DNA of 64,000 nt from Ornithodoros turicata (lineage: Eukaryota > Arthropoda > Arachnida > Ixodida > Argasidae). Below are positions 36,680 to 48,330 of the stretch, piece by piece (the stretch's first letter is position 1; every line of letters begins with the position of its first letter). The stretch is from NCBI RefSeq assembly GCF_037126465.1, contig NC_088209.1:4357947-4421946 (forward strand), given 5' to 3'. Under the pieces are notes generated by a model that was not told where the DNA came from, did not search any database, and saw only the letters and a program-made list of their open reading frames with translations. The translations under genes were made by a program, and so were the position numbers.

Positions 36680-37181
36680 AAACGATAAAATACCCCAGTG
36701 GAGGGGACACAAAGAAGAGACGAACACTAAGAGCACTGACTGGCAAACCGAAATTTTATTTGACAAAGAAACACCCTTATAACGCTATGCAAGTAGGTCA
36801 GCCATTCGCGCAGCCCTTCAGCTTTTCCCTTTCCCGTCGTGCACGTAGAGCAGTCTTGCTCTTAGCTGATCTTAGTTAAATTGCAATTAAAGTATTGTAC
36901 TTAAATAAGGTACCACAACAACTACACGTGAAAGATGAAAGTCTACACGTGAGATCCACAGGACTTCGCCTTTTCACCGTAGTGTTGCGGCCCGTCTGCG
37001 AATGGGCCCACTTATTGCTGTTTTCTCAGTGGACAGACGCTTTGTCACGTGCTTTCTCCAACCTTTTCTTCCTGTTATACGCAGAGACATACTGTCGTAG
37101 TGTATTGGAAGACAAGGTTTCCAACAAAACCACTCTGACCTTCGTTACCACAAACCCGAAACCTGGGGTATTTTATCACTT
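36680..37181. mobile_element. 502-bp TTAA-flanked inverted-repeat element
   Basis: TTAA at 36676-36679 and 37182-37185 flank inverted ends: AAACGATAAAATACCCCAG on the left, and on the right (reverse-complemented) AAGTGATAAAATACCCCAG. The interior has no convincing coding region. The TTAA target matches the 3.6-kb insertion at 17.9 kb but the termini differ. Confidence 0.65.
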
Positions 37182-37393
37182 TTAACATGCACTACAAAAG
37201 GCCCCGGGTTTTTATCACTTTTGTCACCTTTCGTACCATATCATAGGTCACATGCGCTTGGTACAAACTCGCGCGAAGGTCACTCTGTAGCCTCCTCCAA
37301 ATGTTCTGAAATTGAGCATTCTTCGGCTTTCTGCTTGTTGTTCTTTCGTTTTACTTTCGGGAGGGGGAGGGGTGCCGTTGACCGAATCTGTTG

Positions 37394-37613
37394 CTAGACC
37401 GGGAAAAAAAAAAAAACACAGGGCGAAAACGACAACCACGGGAGGAACACAAGACACATACGGGCGCTTACTGCAACTAAACTTTACTGCACTGAAGGGT
37501 GCGCAGCTACATGGAAGTGCAGTAAAGTTTAGTTGGAGTAAGCGCCCGTGTGTGTCTTGTGTTCCTCCCGTGGTTGTCGTTTTCGCGCTGTGTTCTTTTT
37601 TTCCCGGTCTAGT
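37394..37613. repeat. Foldback, about 100-bp arms
   Basis: Arms 37394-37494 and 37516-37613 are near-perfect inverted copies (TAGACCGGGAAAAAAA, CGACAACCACGGGAGGAACAC, ACTTTACTGCACT and complements) around a 21-nt loop. Differences are mostly in the A-run length and single bases, so it is recent. Confidence 0.9.
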
Positions 37614-37675
37614 GATAAATTACAAACTAGCCCAACAAAGAATTTTGTTGGACCGAATCCGTTTTCGTAGCGTTT

Positions 37676-38460
37676 TCGTTTTAGTACACCGTACGCTAAC
37701 GCCTTTGCGCACGGAAGGGATAGCGTTTGTGGTTCTGTGCACTGCGCGAAGCTCTCTTTCTGTTGTGGGCGTGCGCAGAAGCATCAATGCTGTCCCTTCC
37801 GTACGCAAAGGCGATAGCGTACATACACTAAAACTAAATTAGTAAGTGTTAGTAGACCGCTACCGGGAAGCCGGTAGGCTACAGTGTCTACCGCACCCTA
37901 TCAACACATAAGATTATGAGTCACGGTGTATCTCTCATTGGTTCCGGTAGGCACGGTAAGTTAACGGTGACGTTATCACCGGTCTACTACCGCTTGTACG
38001 CTATCGCCTTTGCGTACGTAAGGGATTGGGTTGATGTTTCTGCGCACGCCGATAACAGAAGGAGAGCTTGGCGCAGTGCGCAGAACCATCAACGATGCGT
38101 ACGATGTATGAAAACTCTCTATGGTGTGGTAATTTCTGGAATATACCGCAGAGGGGAAAATTGTAGAGACATGTGGCCTTACTCACTATTTTTATTATAT
38201 TTCTTTTCGCATACAGATTTCTTACACAGTGAGTCCCAACTACGCTTTTGCTGCGTAACGATGTTGCAGTCTCACTAACGCACATTAATAATATACGTGT
38301 TAGTATACCGTACGCTATCGCCTTTGCGTACGTAAGGGCTAGTGTTGGTCGTTCTGCGCACGCGCAGAGCATAAAGAGAGCTTTGCGCATTGCGCCGAAC
38401 CGTCGCGATATCCCTTACGCACGCAAAAACGGCAGTGTACGATATGCTAAAATTCACTAA
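37676..38460. repeat. Three dispersed copies of a palindromic MITE
   Basis: Copies at about 37676-37843, 37984-38112 and 38299-38458. Each starts with a version of ACCGTACGCTATCGCCTTTG and CGTACGTAAGGG, has a GC-rich centre with TCTGCGCACGC and GAGAGCTTNGCGCANTGCG, and ends in an inverted copy of the start. The copies differ from one another, and the middle copy has a degraded right end. Frames through them are artefacts of the palindrome. Confidence 0.8.
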
Positions 38461-38760
38461 TATCTGAACCAAGACCAAACGTCTTTGGACGCCGGTCATT
38501 CTCAACCCTTCTTTGCAAACACTGGCTAACATTGTAGAATTAATATTATGTCGCTAACAGACGATGCAAAACTAGTCCCGGACTAGTCCTAAGTTTACTG
38601 GACCTTTAATGAAACCGAGCCACACTTTGTTATCGTGGATCAGGTCCTGCTTTATACGTGCCAATCGCTGTGTTCCACACGCTAGGAGTTGGAGCTCAGT
38701 CTTCTGAACAGCAGTACAGCAACGGAGCTGCTTGTTAAAAGTTTTCAGAGCTGATTCATC

Positions 38761-39015
38761 ACATTTTCCCTGTTGGTTCGGCGTCTGCGCTCGTGCAGTC
38801 TACCCAGGCTTTGTTTGTCTGCTGTAGACTGTCCCGCGCTCGATATCTAGCGATATCTGATGTACAAATTCCCTTTCTCGTCTTCCCGCGCCTCTTTCCA
38901 TCTGCTTTCCTCCTCACGTCGTGCTTATCTTTTAAGTTGGCTTTCTTACATGTCGTTCCGCTATATGGCAAAACCGGCACCACAGGAGGTGTCCCTGAAT
39001 TCTGGTCATACTAAT
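38761..39015 (+). repeat. Dispersed repeat with GGTGTCCC..AATTCTGG tail
   Basis: The tail GGAGGTGTCCCTGAATTCTGG at about 38985-39005 matches the end of the minus-strand frame at 27716-27745 (GGGGGTGTCCCGCAATTCTGG). Two copies in one window in different contexts point to a dispersed element, probably a short retroposon. Boundaries and class are unknown. Confidence 0.4.
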
Positions 39016-40244
39016 ATCTGCAAAATACATATTCACCCACACATATGGTTGTTGCTTTTTCCACACTAACGCTTCATGCTTGATATAAGTGAAATGTGGA
39101 ACACAGTCATTGTGTACACAAAATGTGTCCATACGTAGTGCCATTACTTTGCTGGACGTAACTACTTATTGCTTTCAAGTAAAATTTGTATATATATGGA
39201 CATGTACAACATATCTGGCCTTAGCTCTGTCGTGTACCATGATTGTTACCTGTGTCTGAGTGGCACGTTGTCGTTCGGAGGAAGTTCACGGAAGGAGGAA
39301 AGAAAAGAAAAAAAAGAGGAAGAAATCACGTGCACCGTGCCTTCTGTAAATATCTCACTTGTGCACTTCCAAAGGGTTGTCTCTATGCGATGATCTAAAA
39401 TGCACAGATGACAAGTGGTTGCAAAGCAACATGTACGCTCTGCCTGTATGTATGCTCATCAAAGTGAAGAAGATTTTCTCCAATAAGGAGGGATAAGTTA
39501 TCTTGAGACTGCTTTGCATAAACAGAAGCATGCTGTTCCCACTTTGGTCAACCATGATACCATATATGCTTGTTTTGCTGCAGGAAGAGAACAGGTTATA
39601 CTCACCAGTGTGCTGTGAGAGTTTGTCACTGCTGTACCTTAGAAATGAGCTGCTTGAGTAATCATGACAGAGGAAAGAGGAAGCATTGAGTCATTGATCT
39701 GTAACATTTTGGTTGATGTCTTCTGTTCTTTTTTTTTTTTTTTGCTATGCCTTCCCCTGTGGTCCATGGAGGCTTTACATCAGGATTATGCCATCGAAGT
39801 GTGGTCCACATTTCGTGATCTTTGGACGTCTGCATTTATGAATTAGGTTTTACCCTTAGCAGTATTGAAATGCTGAGAGCTTCACGTTCCATTCTCCCCC
39901 TCCTTTGCAAATACATTAAAAGCATTTCAGGGAGGTTTTGACTCAACATCTAGTTCCAGATGTGCCGGCATATGATAGATATGTAGCACGCCAAAACCCG
40001 CGACCAAGAAACCGAAACTGTCATTGTCGAAACGTAGGAACGTCTGCCAACAATCGCTAAGAATGTCAAACACAACAATGGCTAGTTATTACAAATTTTT
40101 ACCCGTTTACTTCATCATTTTTCAATAAATTCGTTTGTTTAAGCAAATATTACAAAAATACAACGGCGGCGTTTTGTGCCGCCGTAACGGGCGAATTCGG
40201 GTTTACGGGTCTGGCAACTGCGTTCCACAAGATGGCAGCCTCCG
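39016..40244. other. No gene recognised
   Basis: A purine-rich patch near 39290-39330 and a run of 18 T near 39730. Short frames only. An ACAAGATGGCAGCC (YY1-like) motif near 40228 directly precedes the retroelement relic. Confidence 0.4.
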
Positions 40245-40979
40245 CTGTTTGACGCTGATTTAACGGCAGCTTGACCCACCTGGTTCAACCTGACACGAGT
40301 CATCTCACAACCAACAAGAATAACATCAACTACGAAATGCATCCTCGATCTTGTTCTGACTTCACACCCGGATCATATATCATCCGTACACGTTACTGTC
40401 TGTCTTAGCGACCATAAAAACATCATCTTCGATATAACCACAACTCGACCTCTCTCTCGTGCTTGTACCGTCTAGACCACTCAAGCATACAATCGAGCTA
40501 ACTTATTCTGACCTCATCAGAATGAATAAGAAAACTGACTCGTCAGATAGATAATCCTCGTGGAGAGGTGAAAAAACATTCATGTATTTCACCTTGAGTT
40601 ACATGTTCAGACAGAAGAGAGCCAGAGCTCCACAGTGGGACTACGTAAGACACAAGGAAGATAAGAAAGATCACGTGGTACAGAGACCCAAGGCGTTGTA
40701 CACGAACGGAAAGAAAGGAAACGGAGCGAACCACACACCGAAGCCACCCCACCCCGCCCAGCGTTGTGGTTATGGCCTCTGGAGTCAAACAGGGGTTCTT
40801 CGAACTGTATCAGCACCGGAGATCCCACTTCGAGATGTGTGGCATGTTATGGTTCCCTCCAAGCTGCCTGTGTGACACTTCGACTGCTGTCATTTGGTTA
40901 GAGTGCAAGGAATTCGCACTATAAGAATACAGAGCAAAGAAACGCCTTGTAAGCGGCAGCACGTAACTCCCAAGCAATT

Positions 40980-43060
40980 AATGAGGGCCTCATGTCATTT
41001 TATGAAAACAACTTTCTAAACTGCACATTGCGCACAGTTGATCATAATTGGCGTCTGTTCCGTGATTGTGTCATGCAACTTGTTGATACCCACATTCCAA
41101 AAATAAAAATAAAATCATATCACTGCAACCCATGGTTCTCAAAGCATCTTAGAACTCTTCTCAATAGGAAAAAACGCCTGTATAGATGAGCCGAGTTCCG
41201 CGATTGTACCCGTGAATACAGCCGTTCCGTCAAATGTGCCAAACAAAACATTTTATAGCCATGACCTTCCATGACCTTCCCAACTTGTTGGAACACAACC
41301 CGAAGAAAATTTTGGAACATTGTGTCACCACTGAAATCTTATCACATCACTTTAACGGATTCTTCCTCGACTGTTCTACCGGATAATCTCAGAGCTTCGG
41401 AATTTGCTTCCTTCTTCTCATCTGTTTTCAGTGCTGGTAGCTCAAGCATTCATCCCCCCTTATAAATCCCTTTACTGCATCAATGTTCCACACAGATATT
41501 AGCTCACATGGCATTTGTAAAATAATGGAAAACATAAAATTGTCATCCTCTGCTGGACCAGATGGAATTAACTCGAATATATTATACAACACTCAAGTGA
41601 AATCATGTGTTGCATATTCAGACAATATCTCCACCTGTCTACCCTGCCGAGTGACTGGAAAACAGCCATGGTCATCCCAGCACACAAGGAAGGTGACACG
41701 CAGCTTGCATAGAACTACCGTCCGATTTCTATTACCTACATGTCATGTAAAATGTTTGAGCACATTATATACTCTAACATGATTAAATTTCTTGAGCAAA
41801 ATAATTTCTTCTACCCTTTCCAACATTGATTCAGGAAAAAAAAACTTCTCTTGTGAAACGCAGCTAGCTTGTTTTGTTCATGACATTCTTCGTAATGCCT
41901 CTAGAGCGGACGCTGCATTCTTAGATTTCCGAAAAGCATTCCAAATGGTCCCACATAACAAACTTCTATACAGGATGTTTGCTCTAACGTGTCCAGAAAT
42001 TATCTTTAAAGCCAGCGATAAAAGAAACACAAGTGGTACTTCTCTGCTACTTGAGTAAGAAACAGGTACTGCTTCACTAGTAGCAGCTGTTTCTTAGTCA
42101 AGTAGCTGAAACGTAGCGCTCTTTTCTCTTTTATCGCTCGCTTTAAATAAAATTTATGGACAGGTTAGAGCAAACACCCTGTATAAGCTCTCCATTCTAA
42201 ATCTGGATTATTATCTTCCGCGGTGGATAAAAGCATTTCTTACAAAGCGTTCGCTCTTCGTCTCGTGTAACAATTTCCACTCTCCCAAAACCCCAGTAAC
42301 ACCTGGCATACCGCTGGGCCCTGTTGTCGCACCTCTGCTGTTCCTCATCTATATCAAGGACTTACCTAATGGCCGACTCAACCGTCCGACTCTTCGCACA
42401 CGATTGCGTCATTTATCGTAAAACTGCTTCTCCTCTGGACCACTCAAGATTACAAAATGACTTAACAGTAATACAGGAATGGTGCACTGTATGGCAAATG
42501 CCCTTGAACATCAACAAATGTAACATTGTCTCTTTCTCACGACAACGACTCTGCACCCTTCCCCCTTTTTCTCACACAATCGATAATCTGCCACGAGCAG
42601 ATTCTTACAAATATATTGGCGTTCAGCTCTCAGCAAACATGACATGCAGTACACACATTGACTAGATAATGTCTAGCGCTAATAGTTCACTTGGCTTTAT
42701 CCGTCGAACATTGAAGCAGGCACCTCCTCACTTCAAATATTTAGCATATCTCACACTCACTCGCCAAGAACTGGAATACGCCTCCGCACGCTCCCACAAC
42801 CCTCATTGATAATCTTGAACGCATCCAAACCAGGGCAACACGATTCATATTCAACAATTACTGCCCCACAACGTCAGTAACCGCACTCAAAGCTGAGCTT
42901 AACCTCTCGACCTTAGCACATCGTCGTACCATTTCAAAGTCGTCCCTCTTTCACCGATTCTTCCATTATACCATTCCCACAGATCAGTCGCCAATTTGCG
43001 ATTACCTCCCAGAACACACAGCTACCACTCAAGACCACCATCATTTCTGAACATTATACG
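40980..43060 (+). pseudogene. Reverse transcriptase domain of the relic
   Basis: Recognisable blocks in order: SSSAGPDGINSNIL (RT block 1-2), AAFLDFRKAFQMVPHNKLL (block 3, F-D-F-x-K-A-F), TPGIPLGPVVAPLLFLIYIK (block 4), RLFAHDCVIYRK (block 5), LNINKCNIVSFSR, and DSYKYIGVQLSANMTCSTHI (thumb). The catalytic F/Y-A-D-D motif reads FAHD at 42393-42404, so the first catalytic Asp is lost. Several stops (for example near 41190, 41465 and 42660) and frameshifts also break it. The frame reads on across the MITE at 41971-42181 once that insert is ignored. Confidence 0.85.
41971..42181. mobile_element. Tc1/mariner-type MITE inside the RT, TA target
   Basis: A 211-bp insert between TA dinucleotides with inverted ends CAGGATGTTTGCTCTAAC and (complement) CAGGGTGTTTGCTCTAAC. 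Its central hairpin (GTAAGAAACAGGTACT...AGCAGCTGTTTCTTA) matches the centre of the MITE at 32615-32825, although the outer parts differ. The two are the same length. Confidence 0.9.
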
Positions 43061-43164
43061 CCCGCTAAACCGATTTTTGTTTGTTTTTGTTTTTTTTTCT
43101 TTTAGATTACTTGCAAGGGCTATTAAGTATATTCGTGTTGCTCAATGATGTACTAACTATTTTG

Positions 43165-44080
43165 CAGAGTTCGAGGTAACTTGTTACAAGTAACTCGTTA
43201 CTGTAACTAAGTTCCTTTTATTGGTAACTTCTAACTTAACTCGGTCCTTTTGCGCCGTGGTAACTTTCAGAGGAACTCGTTCCTTTTTCAGGTAACTTTG
43301 CCAAAGTAAGTTAAGTTAAGTTCCGAGTTACTTTTAACTCGCTTTCCACTCACGCCCACATATTTTCTTGCTTTCTCTCCGGTTCCTTCATGGCATTTTT
43401 TGTCATAAAACGTGATATTCAATCAATGACAGTATTTTATTGAGGAAGTAAGAACCGCTGCCATTGAAATGAAGCTGAACCATTTTACGCCCACAGGGAG
43501 TAAGATGCAAAGCGTTCGAATAGACCTCTACCAGAGAAACGTGATAACATTGGCAGACAGACTGAAACCGAAACAAATCGGAAGGAGAGGGCTGGGTTCC
43601 ACAAACGGGCACTTTTTCGCTGCCTCTCATTAAAAGAAAAGCAGGATCGATGGTCGCGCCCCTTTAAGGAACCATATCGTAATCCCCTAAAGACCGTGGC
43701 TTTCGGGCGCGACCTTGTTCACCTCTAGCTTCGAGCGTAGTTCAATTCTACCAAATTTGTGGCGCTGTCAGACACTATGACGTCATTTGTTTACAAACAG
43801 GGAGAGGTCTATTGTTGGACATAAACGAAAACGATCTAAGCGTGTTGCACTCCTCGGCAGGCAGCTCAAGGTCTAACTCAACTGCTCACGCGCGTTGCAC
43901 CTGCGTAATGCTATTTTGTGTCCGAAGTAACTTGGAAGTAACTCGTTCTTTTTTTAAGTAACTCAGTAACTGCGAGTTACATTTCAGGCTGAAGAACTTC
44001 GTTATTAACTTAGTTACATTTCGCACACGGTAACTTAACTCGTAACGAGTTCTTTTTGACGGGTAACTTCTCAATCTATG
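43165..44080. mobile_element. hAT-type MITE with GTAAC-rich ends and 8-bp TSD
   Basis: Starts CAGAGTTCGAGGTAAC; its right end reverse-complemented is CATAGATTGAGAAGTTACC. CTATTTTG occurs immediately outside both ends (43157-43164, 44081-44088), an 8-bp target duplication as hAT elements make. Both subterminal regions are degenerate GTAACTCGTTAC-type repeats (43175-43345, 43920-44070). The interior has no transposase. It splits the 3' region of the retroelement. Confidence 0.8.
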
Positions 44081-44300
44081 CTATTTTGTGTTATGTCCAC
44101 TTTTCTTTTCTTTCTTTTTTCTATCATTGCAAAATATTCACTGTATCTTATTTGTATTTTATATACTGTATTTACTGTTTTTCACTGTATGTTCACTATT
44201 CCACTGTAACTTTATGCATGTAGCTATACTGTAATTGCAACTGTTTGTTTTCCCACCCCCATGTAATGCCGTAAGGGCCCCTTGGCGTAAAAATAAATAA

Positions 44301-44632
44301 ATTAGAGTGTTTTAGCAAACCGTTAGGCAGCGAACGGAAGGAACGCTATTCTCCACCTGAGCAAGAGCGCATGCGCGGGTACGAAAGCGCGACTTCCGCG
44401 TTTAACGTCCGAACGATCGGCTCATCTTTTTTTGCGTTCCGTCCTCTACGTTGTTTTCGTCGCACAAAACAAGATGGCTGCCTGCAACACCTCGTCCACT
44501 GTGTCCCAGGTGAAGACTACAAGACTGCGCTTCAGCATGAGGGACTATATCTTCTTGTTAAGAGAAGCTGTATACCTGGTACCATTCGGAAACACGAGCT
44601 TGTTGTCTCTGGATGCTGCCAACGAAGTCTGA
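44301..44632 (+). pseudogene. Promoter plus Myb/SANT-like N-terminal fragment
   Basis: A CpG-rich leader (GAGCGCATGCGCGGGTACG, NRF-1-like) leads to ATG at 44474 in AAGATGGCTGCC (a YY1-type site over the start codon, common in host promoters). The 52-codon product includes TRLRFSMRDYIFLLREAVYL and VPFGN. That resembles the start of Myb/SANT-like DNA-binding domains of transposon-associated proteins (F-S-x-x-D-x-x-L-L-R-E-V...P-F). It stops early at 44630-44632, so it is probably broken, or is a first exon read past its donor. Confidence 0.4.
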
Positions 44633-44639
44633 GTGAGCA

Positions 44640-46346
44640 GTAGCATCCGCCATCAAGACAGGGGATAGCGATGAATTGACCGGTAGAAATAGCCCGTTGT
44701 CTTTTCGTTTGTTCGAGTGTTATGCTTTATGTTTTACGTAACGCCGTTACAAGTGACGTCGCTACCGTAATCGCTACCTTTTCTTGTATAGAAGCGCGGA
44801 TCGCGGTATTTTCTTAAATACGTATCGGAAAAGTATTTCAGCTACAAATTTATGGCAACGCGATCCACCTTTTTTCAGCGACGACATTGCTTACTCGGAT
44901 TAACTGGTCCGCCTAGCACTCGACAAGCAGCCTTGGGATTTTTCCTACGTGCTCGGTAACGGGAAATATACCAACCACACGTTTGATACATAAAAAAAAA
45001 AAAAAAAGAAGACGACGTTAAGAAGAAAAACCTGCACATGTTCACTTTTTTTTTTTCGAACCTGGAGGAAATAATCACGCTGGGCTCAATGAAAAAGTTG
45101 AAGTCAAGGAAGAGACGTCAAGTGCTTGACAGTGCGCTCTAGGTTCCACTGCAAAACTGTCGTGCCGCATTGAGTCACGCTCACATATAATGTGGTATTG
45201 TCCACTTCGGATAGGTTTCCTTGCTCAGTGGACTCCACGGCATATATCTAAGCCTACCACAAACGTAGTAATCATCGGTCTCTGTCCGTTGTCGGAGAGA
45301 CCACGGTCTGCTACGATGACAGAATAAAACTTTGAGAATCCGCTATTGATAAACGTCAAGCAAAGTGTCGGAGCCACATGACAAACATGCTGTCTTTTTT
45401 CTGCGAAATTGTCTTCTCTCAATTTGCTATTATGCAAATTAGCTGTTATGTGTTATTCTGTGCAAATGGGCTATTACGTGCTATTATGCAAATGGGCTAT
45501 TCACGTGATCTCGCTGTTGCATGTCCTTCGTTCTTCGAACGCGGGGTGGCTCATTTTTAGAGATATTTTTTTTTATTGCCTCGCTTCCTCGCGAAGCCAG
45601 CATCCCCCGCAGCGTTTAATTTTGGCACGTCCACAAGTCACAGAGGATAGAGACAGTTTGAAAAACCAGGCGAAGGAGTCCAGATGCAGTTTCGTCGTGT
45701 CAAACACGAGACAAAAAAAGAAAAAAAAAGCAGTTGCAACCGGAGCATGCAATCTTAGGGCGCGGCACTGTATGTATGTATCTGACGAGTGTTTATTCTG
45801 CAGCCAGTTTTTACTCAACGAGCAAGATACATCCCTTAACATCCGAGCGCCCGATTTCATACCACGTTAAACCTATTCGGTGCTTTAAAAACCCCGCATT
45901 AATATCATAATAACATTTTCATTCCCCAACAGAGTTCACCTGACGTTTCTGAAAGCGAATTGCGCGTAAAACGCCCTCAGATCAACAATCCCTGGAGCGA
46001 TGAGCTGTTGCTTCTTGGTTTGGAACTGGTTTGGAACTCTCGGTTCTTTAATTGGCATCATCCGAGGAAGCCGCTCACTGATTCCAGCACACAAGTTCAC
46101 ACACGCTTGAACATCCGTTATCAGCACACAAGATACCCGTTGGTATTCAAATACAGCCATCAATGGGTTTGCGTGGAAAAGGACATCGCGTGTTAACAAG
46201 CCTGTATCACCAGGCTTTCCAGGAAAGCGCAGAATTCAAAACACAACGAACCGCATAGCATTCATAATTCCGTAGCACAGATCTCACGGGCCTTCCACCA
46301 CGTGTATTTTTTGAGCCGCTCCACAAGTGTGTATGTTTGTACAGGC
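44640..46346. other. No gene recognised; short repeats with octamer motifs
   Basis: 45421-45505 holds two to three copies of GCTATTATGCAAAT(T/G)(A/G)GC, giving the POU octamer ATGCAAAT at 45432-45439 and 45486-45493. A-rich runs lie near 44993 and 45716. A frame of 153 codons (45409-45870, plus) has low-complexity patches and no recognisable domain. Confidence 0.4.
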
Positions 46347-47960
46347 CAGAGGTGGGCCGCAATTGTAAAATTTCTCTTATAACGCAATTTCTCTACTATT
46401 TCGAGTGTCTGTATTTTGTATTATACGGTGTGTTGCATGGATGCATTTGTATAGCTACTGAATACTCAGATTTGAAGTATTGTATTATAATACCCTAGCT
46501 GATGTATTACTTATTAAGGAACCTCGCGAAATTCTCGGCCCGTGGTGGAACGCTGCCCACTTGATGCACAGCCTTTGTCTTCTTGCGGAGTTCTTGAGCT
46601 CCACTGGTCTGGCGACGATATCTGAAAGTGGTCCCCACAGCATTGTCCCTTCATCTGCACCAAAATGTGCGATAGGGCAGTGTACCGCCTGAGCGACGGT
46701 GAGTCACCCACCTCATCATCATCCAGTGTATGCGTGTCTGTGTGTGTTTAGTAAGGGATCGGAAATCCTACCTGCCCAGTGTCATCAGTGCATGTGATCG
46801 TTGATGTTTCCAAGTCCATGTCCGGCGAACCTTTGGTTACAAACAATTCATTTGCCTAAAATGGTTGTCCGGGGGTTGTGTATCGGTTAGCCAAGATAAA
46901 ATCCGTATTTCGTCCACTTCGTAAATAATGCCGCGGGAGAGCGGAAACTTTTACTCGAGTCCGAGGAAAACAAGACGGGCGGTCAACAAAAATACCGTCG
47001 ACACGGTAGATACTGCAAATTTCGTATATACGTATGGAGTGCTCAAAAACGTGTAAAAAAATTTCAGCTTCCAACTTTGTTCCAGTAAACTATGCCAAAT
47101 GAAAAACCATTCGCTTTTATACATTGCCAATACCCTATTCTGCCGTTTTCATTTCCGACAGGAACCTTAGTGGATTTGCAGTTAACTCTGGACGGCATAT
47201 TTGCTAATAGTGGTGCAATAAAAATGCATATTATGATTGCAAATTGTAAAAACTGCAAATTAAATATCATAAAGCCGGGCTCCCATACGAAACTACGCGA
47301 GTGCGCATACACACGAGGGTCAGCCAGAAAGGTCAGCCCGACAGAGGTTGGCTTGCTATTAAAAAAAACATGAAGAAAAGGAAAAAGAAGAAAAAGAAAA
47401 GAAACAGAATAACAAAAACTGAAAAATCAAACGCAATCACAAGGCGTTCACACGACTTTGCAGGCGGTATAAGGCATTGGCAATGTTAAGAGGGCAGCGT
47501 TCTTTTTTTGTTTTCGCAGTTTTTCTGTAAAAAATTGGAGCACGTTGCAATTATTGTATAAAATTATTGCAGATCATACGTCTCTGAATGTAGCTCAGCT
47601 TCCAAATACACTTCTTGTTCGTTTTATCAGTATCACAAACCCGGAACTTTGTTGTGAAACTATCTTGGCGGTCCCTGTATTACTACTATTAGTCGCATGA
47701 TACACATATACCTGTACTTAAATTATGTATTATGTTACAGTAGCCCAAGTTATGATTATGTAAAATTATTATTATCCCTCAGGATCATAGTATTACGTAT
47801 TAGTGTTTACTGATTTTCGGGAAGTATTATACGGTTGGATTACGTGATACAAAATACAAGTATTATCGCTCTTCCGTGGTATGAACCACACAATACGGAG
47901 AATACTATAATTTATCCAACCGACAAATTATTGGGTTGTTTTTGCGATGTTTATATCGTT
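46347..47960. mobile_element. GTATT-rich foldback element, hAT-like left end
   Basis: The left end CAGAGGTGGGCCGC is a typical hAT terminus. Both subterminal parts are degenerate GTATT/AATAC words (46405-46510, and 47690-47880 in inverted orientation, for example TATTTTGTATTATACGG against its complement near 47825-47860). The interior (46.5-47.6 kb) has no recognised gene. The right boundary was not located precisely and no 8-bp duplication was found. Confidence 0.45.
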
Positions 47961-48048
47961 GATTACAATCTAAAAACAGAGATTCACCCCAAAGCACGCT
48001 CCTAGCCAACCATCATCTTGAATGACAACGCTCGCGTCCTTGACCTGA

Positions 48049-48125
48049 TGAAAACGGGGGCGTACGCCATTTTTGTGGCAATTATGAACTGATGCCACAA
48101 AAATAGTGTACGCCCCTCGTTTTCA
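48049..48125. repeat. 77-bp hairpin
   Basis: TGAAAACGGGGGCGTACGCC...TGTGGCA pairs with TGCCACAAAAATAGTGTACG...GTTTTCA across a 12-nt loop, with two or three mismatches. The size resembles a pre-miRNA, but a minimal foldback MITE is more likely. Confidence 0.8.
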
Positions 48126-48175
48126 GCAAACCATGGGAACGAAGGATGTCGCATGGGTTGATGGTTGACCACGAG

Positions 48176-48322
48176 CAGTGGCGGATCCAAGAGGCGGGCG
48201 GTTGGGCGATCGCCTCCCAAAACGTCAGTTTACAACATTGGATTTCCCTCTCCCCCTCCCCCACTACGCGCTCCGACAAAGAACCCCCCCCCCTCTAAAA
48301 CGAGGGTCTGGATCCGCCCCTG
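48176..48322. mobile_element. 147-bp hAT-type MITE
   Basis: Inverted ends CAGTGGCGGATCCA...TGGATCCGCCCCTG. The flanking octamers ACCACGAG (48168-48175) and ACCTCGAG (48323-48330) match at 7 of 8 positions, an 8-bp target duplication. The interior is pyrimidine-rich, with a C run. Confidence 0.85.
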
Positions 48323-48330
48323 ACCTCGAG

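Larger units (their letters stand above)
40245..44300 (+). mobile_element. L2/CR1-type retroelement relic with nested insertions
   Basis: Pieces of one element lie in order: endonuclease C-terminus (40245-40535; NLTRVISQPTRITSTTKC, ILDLVLTSHPDHISSV, CLSDHKNIIF), RT (40980-43060), and a 3' UTR (44089-44300) ending CCGTAAGGGCCCCTTGG and an AATAAATAAAT tail. They are interrupted by unassigned DNA at about 40560-40975, a TA-target MITE at 41971-42181 and a hAT-type MITE at 43165-44080. Frameshifts and stops are frequent. The order of insertions can be read directly from the layout. Confidence 0.85.

Noticed and set aside
37312..37842. 176-codon plus-strand frame
   Set aside because: It runs through the foldback at 37394-37613 and a palindromic MITE, and its repeated PPVVVVFALC-type segments come from the inverted arms.
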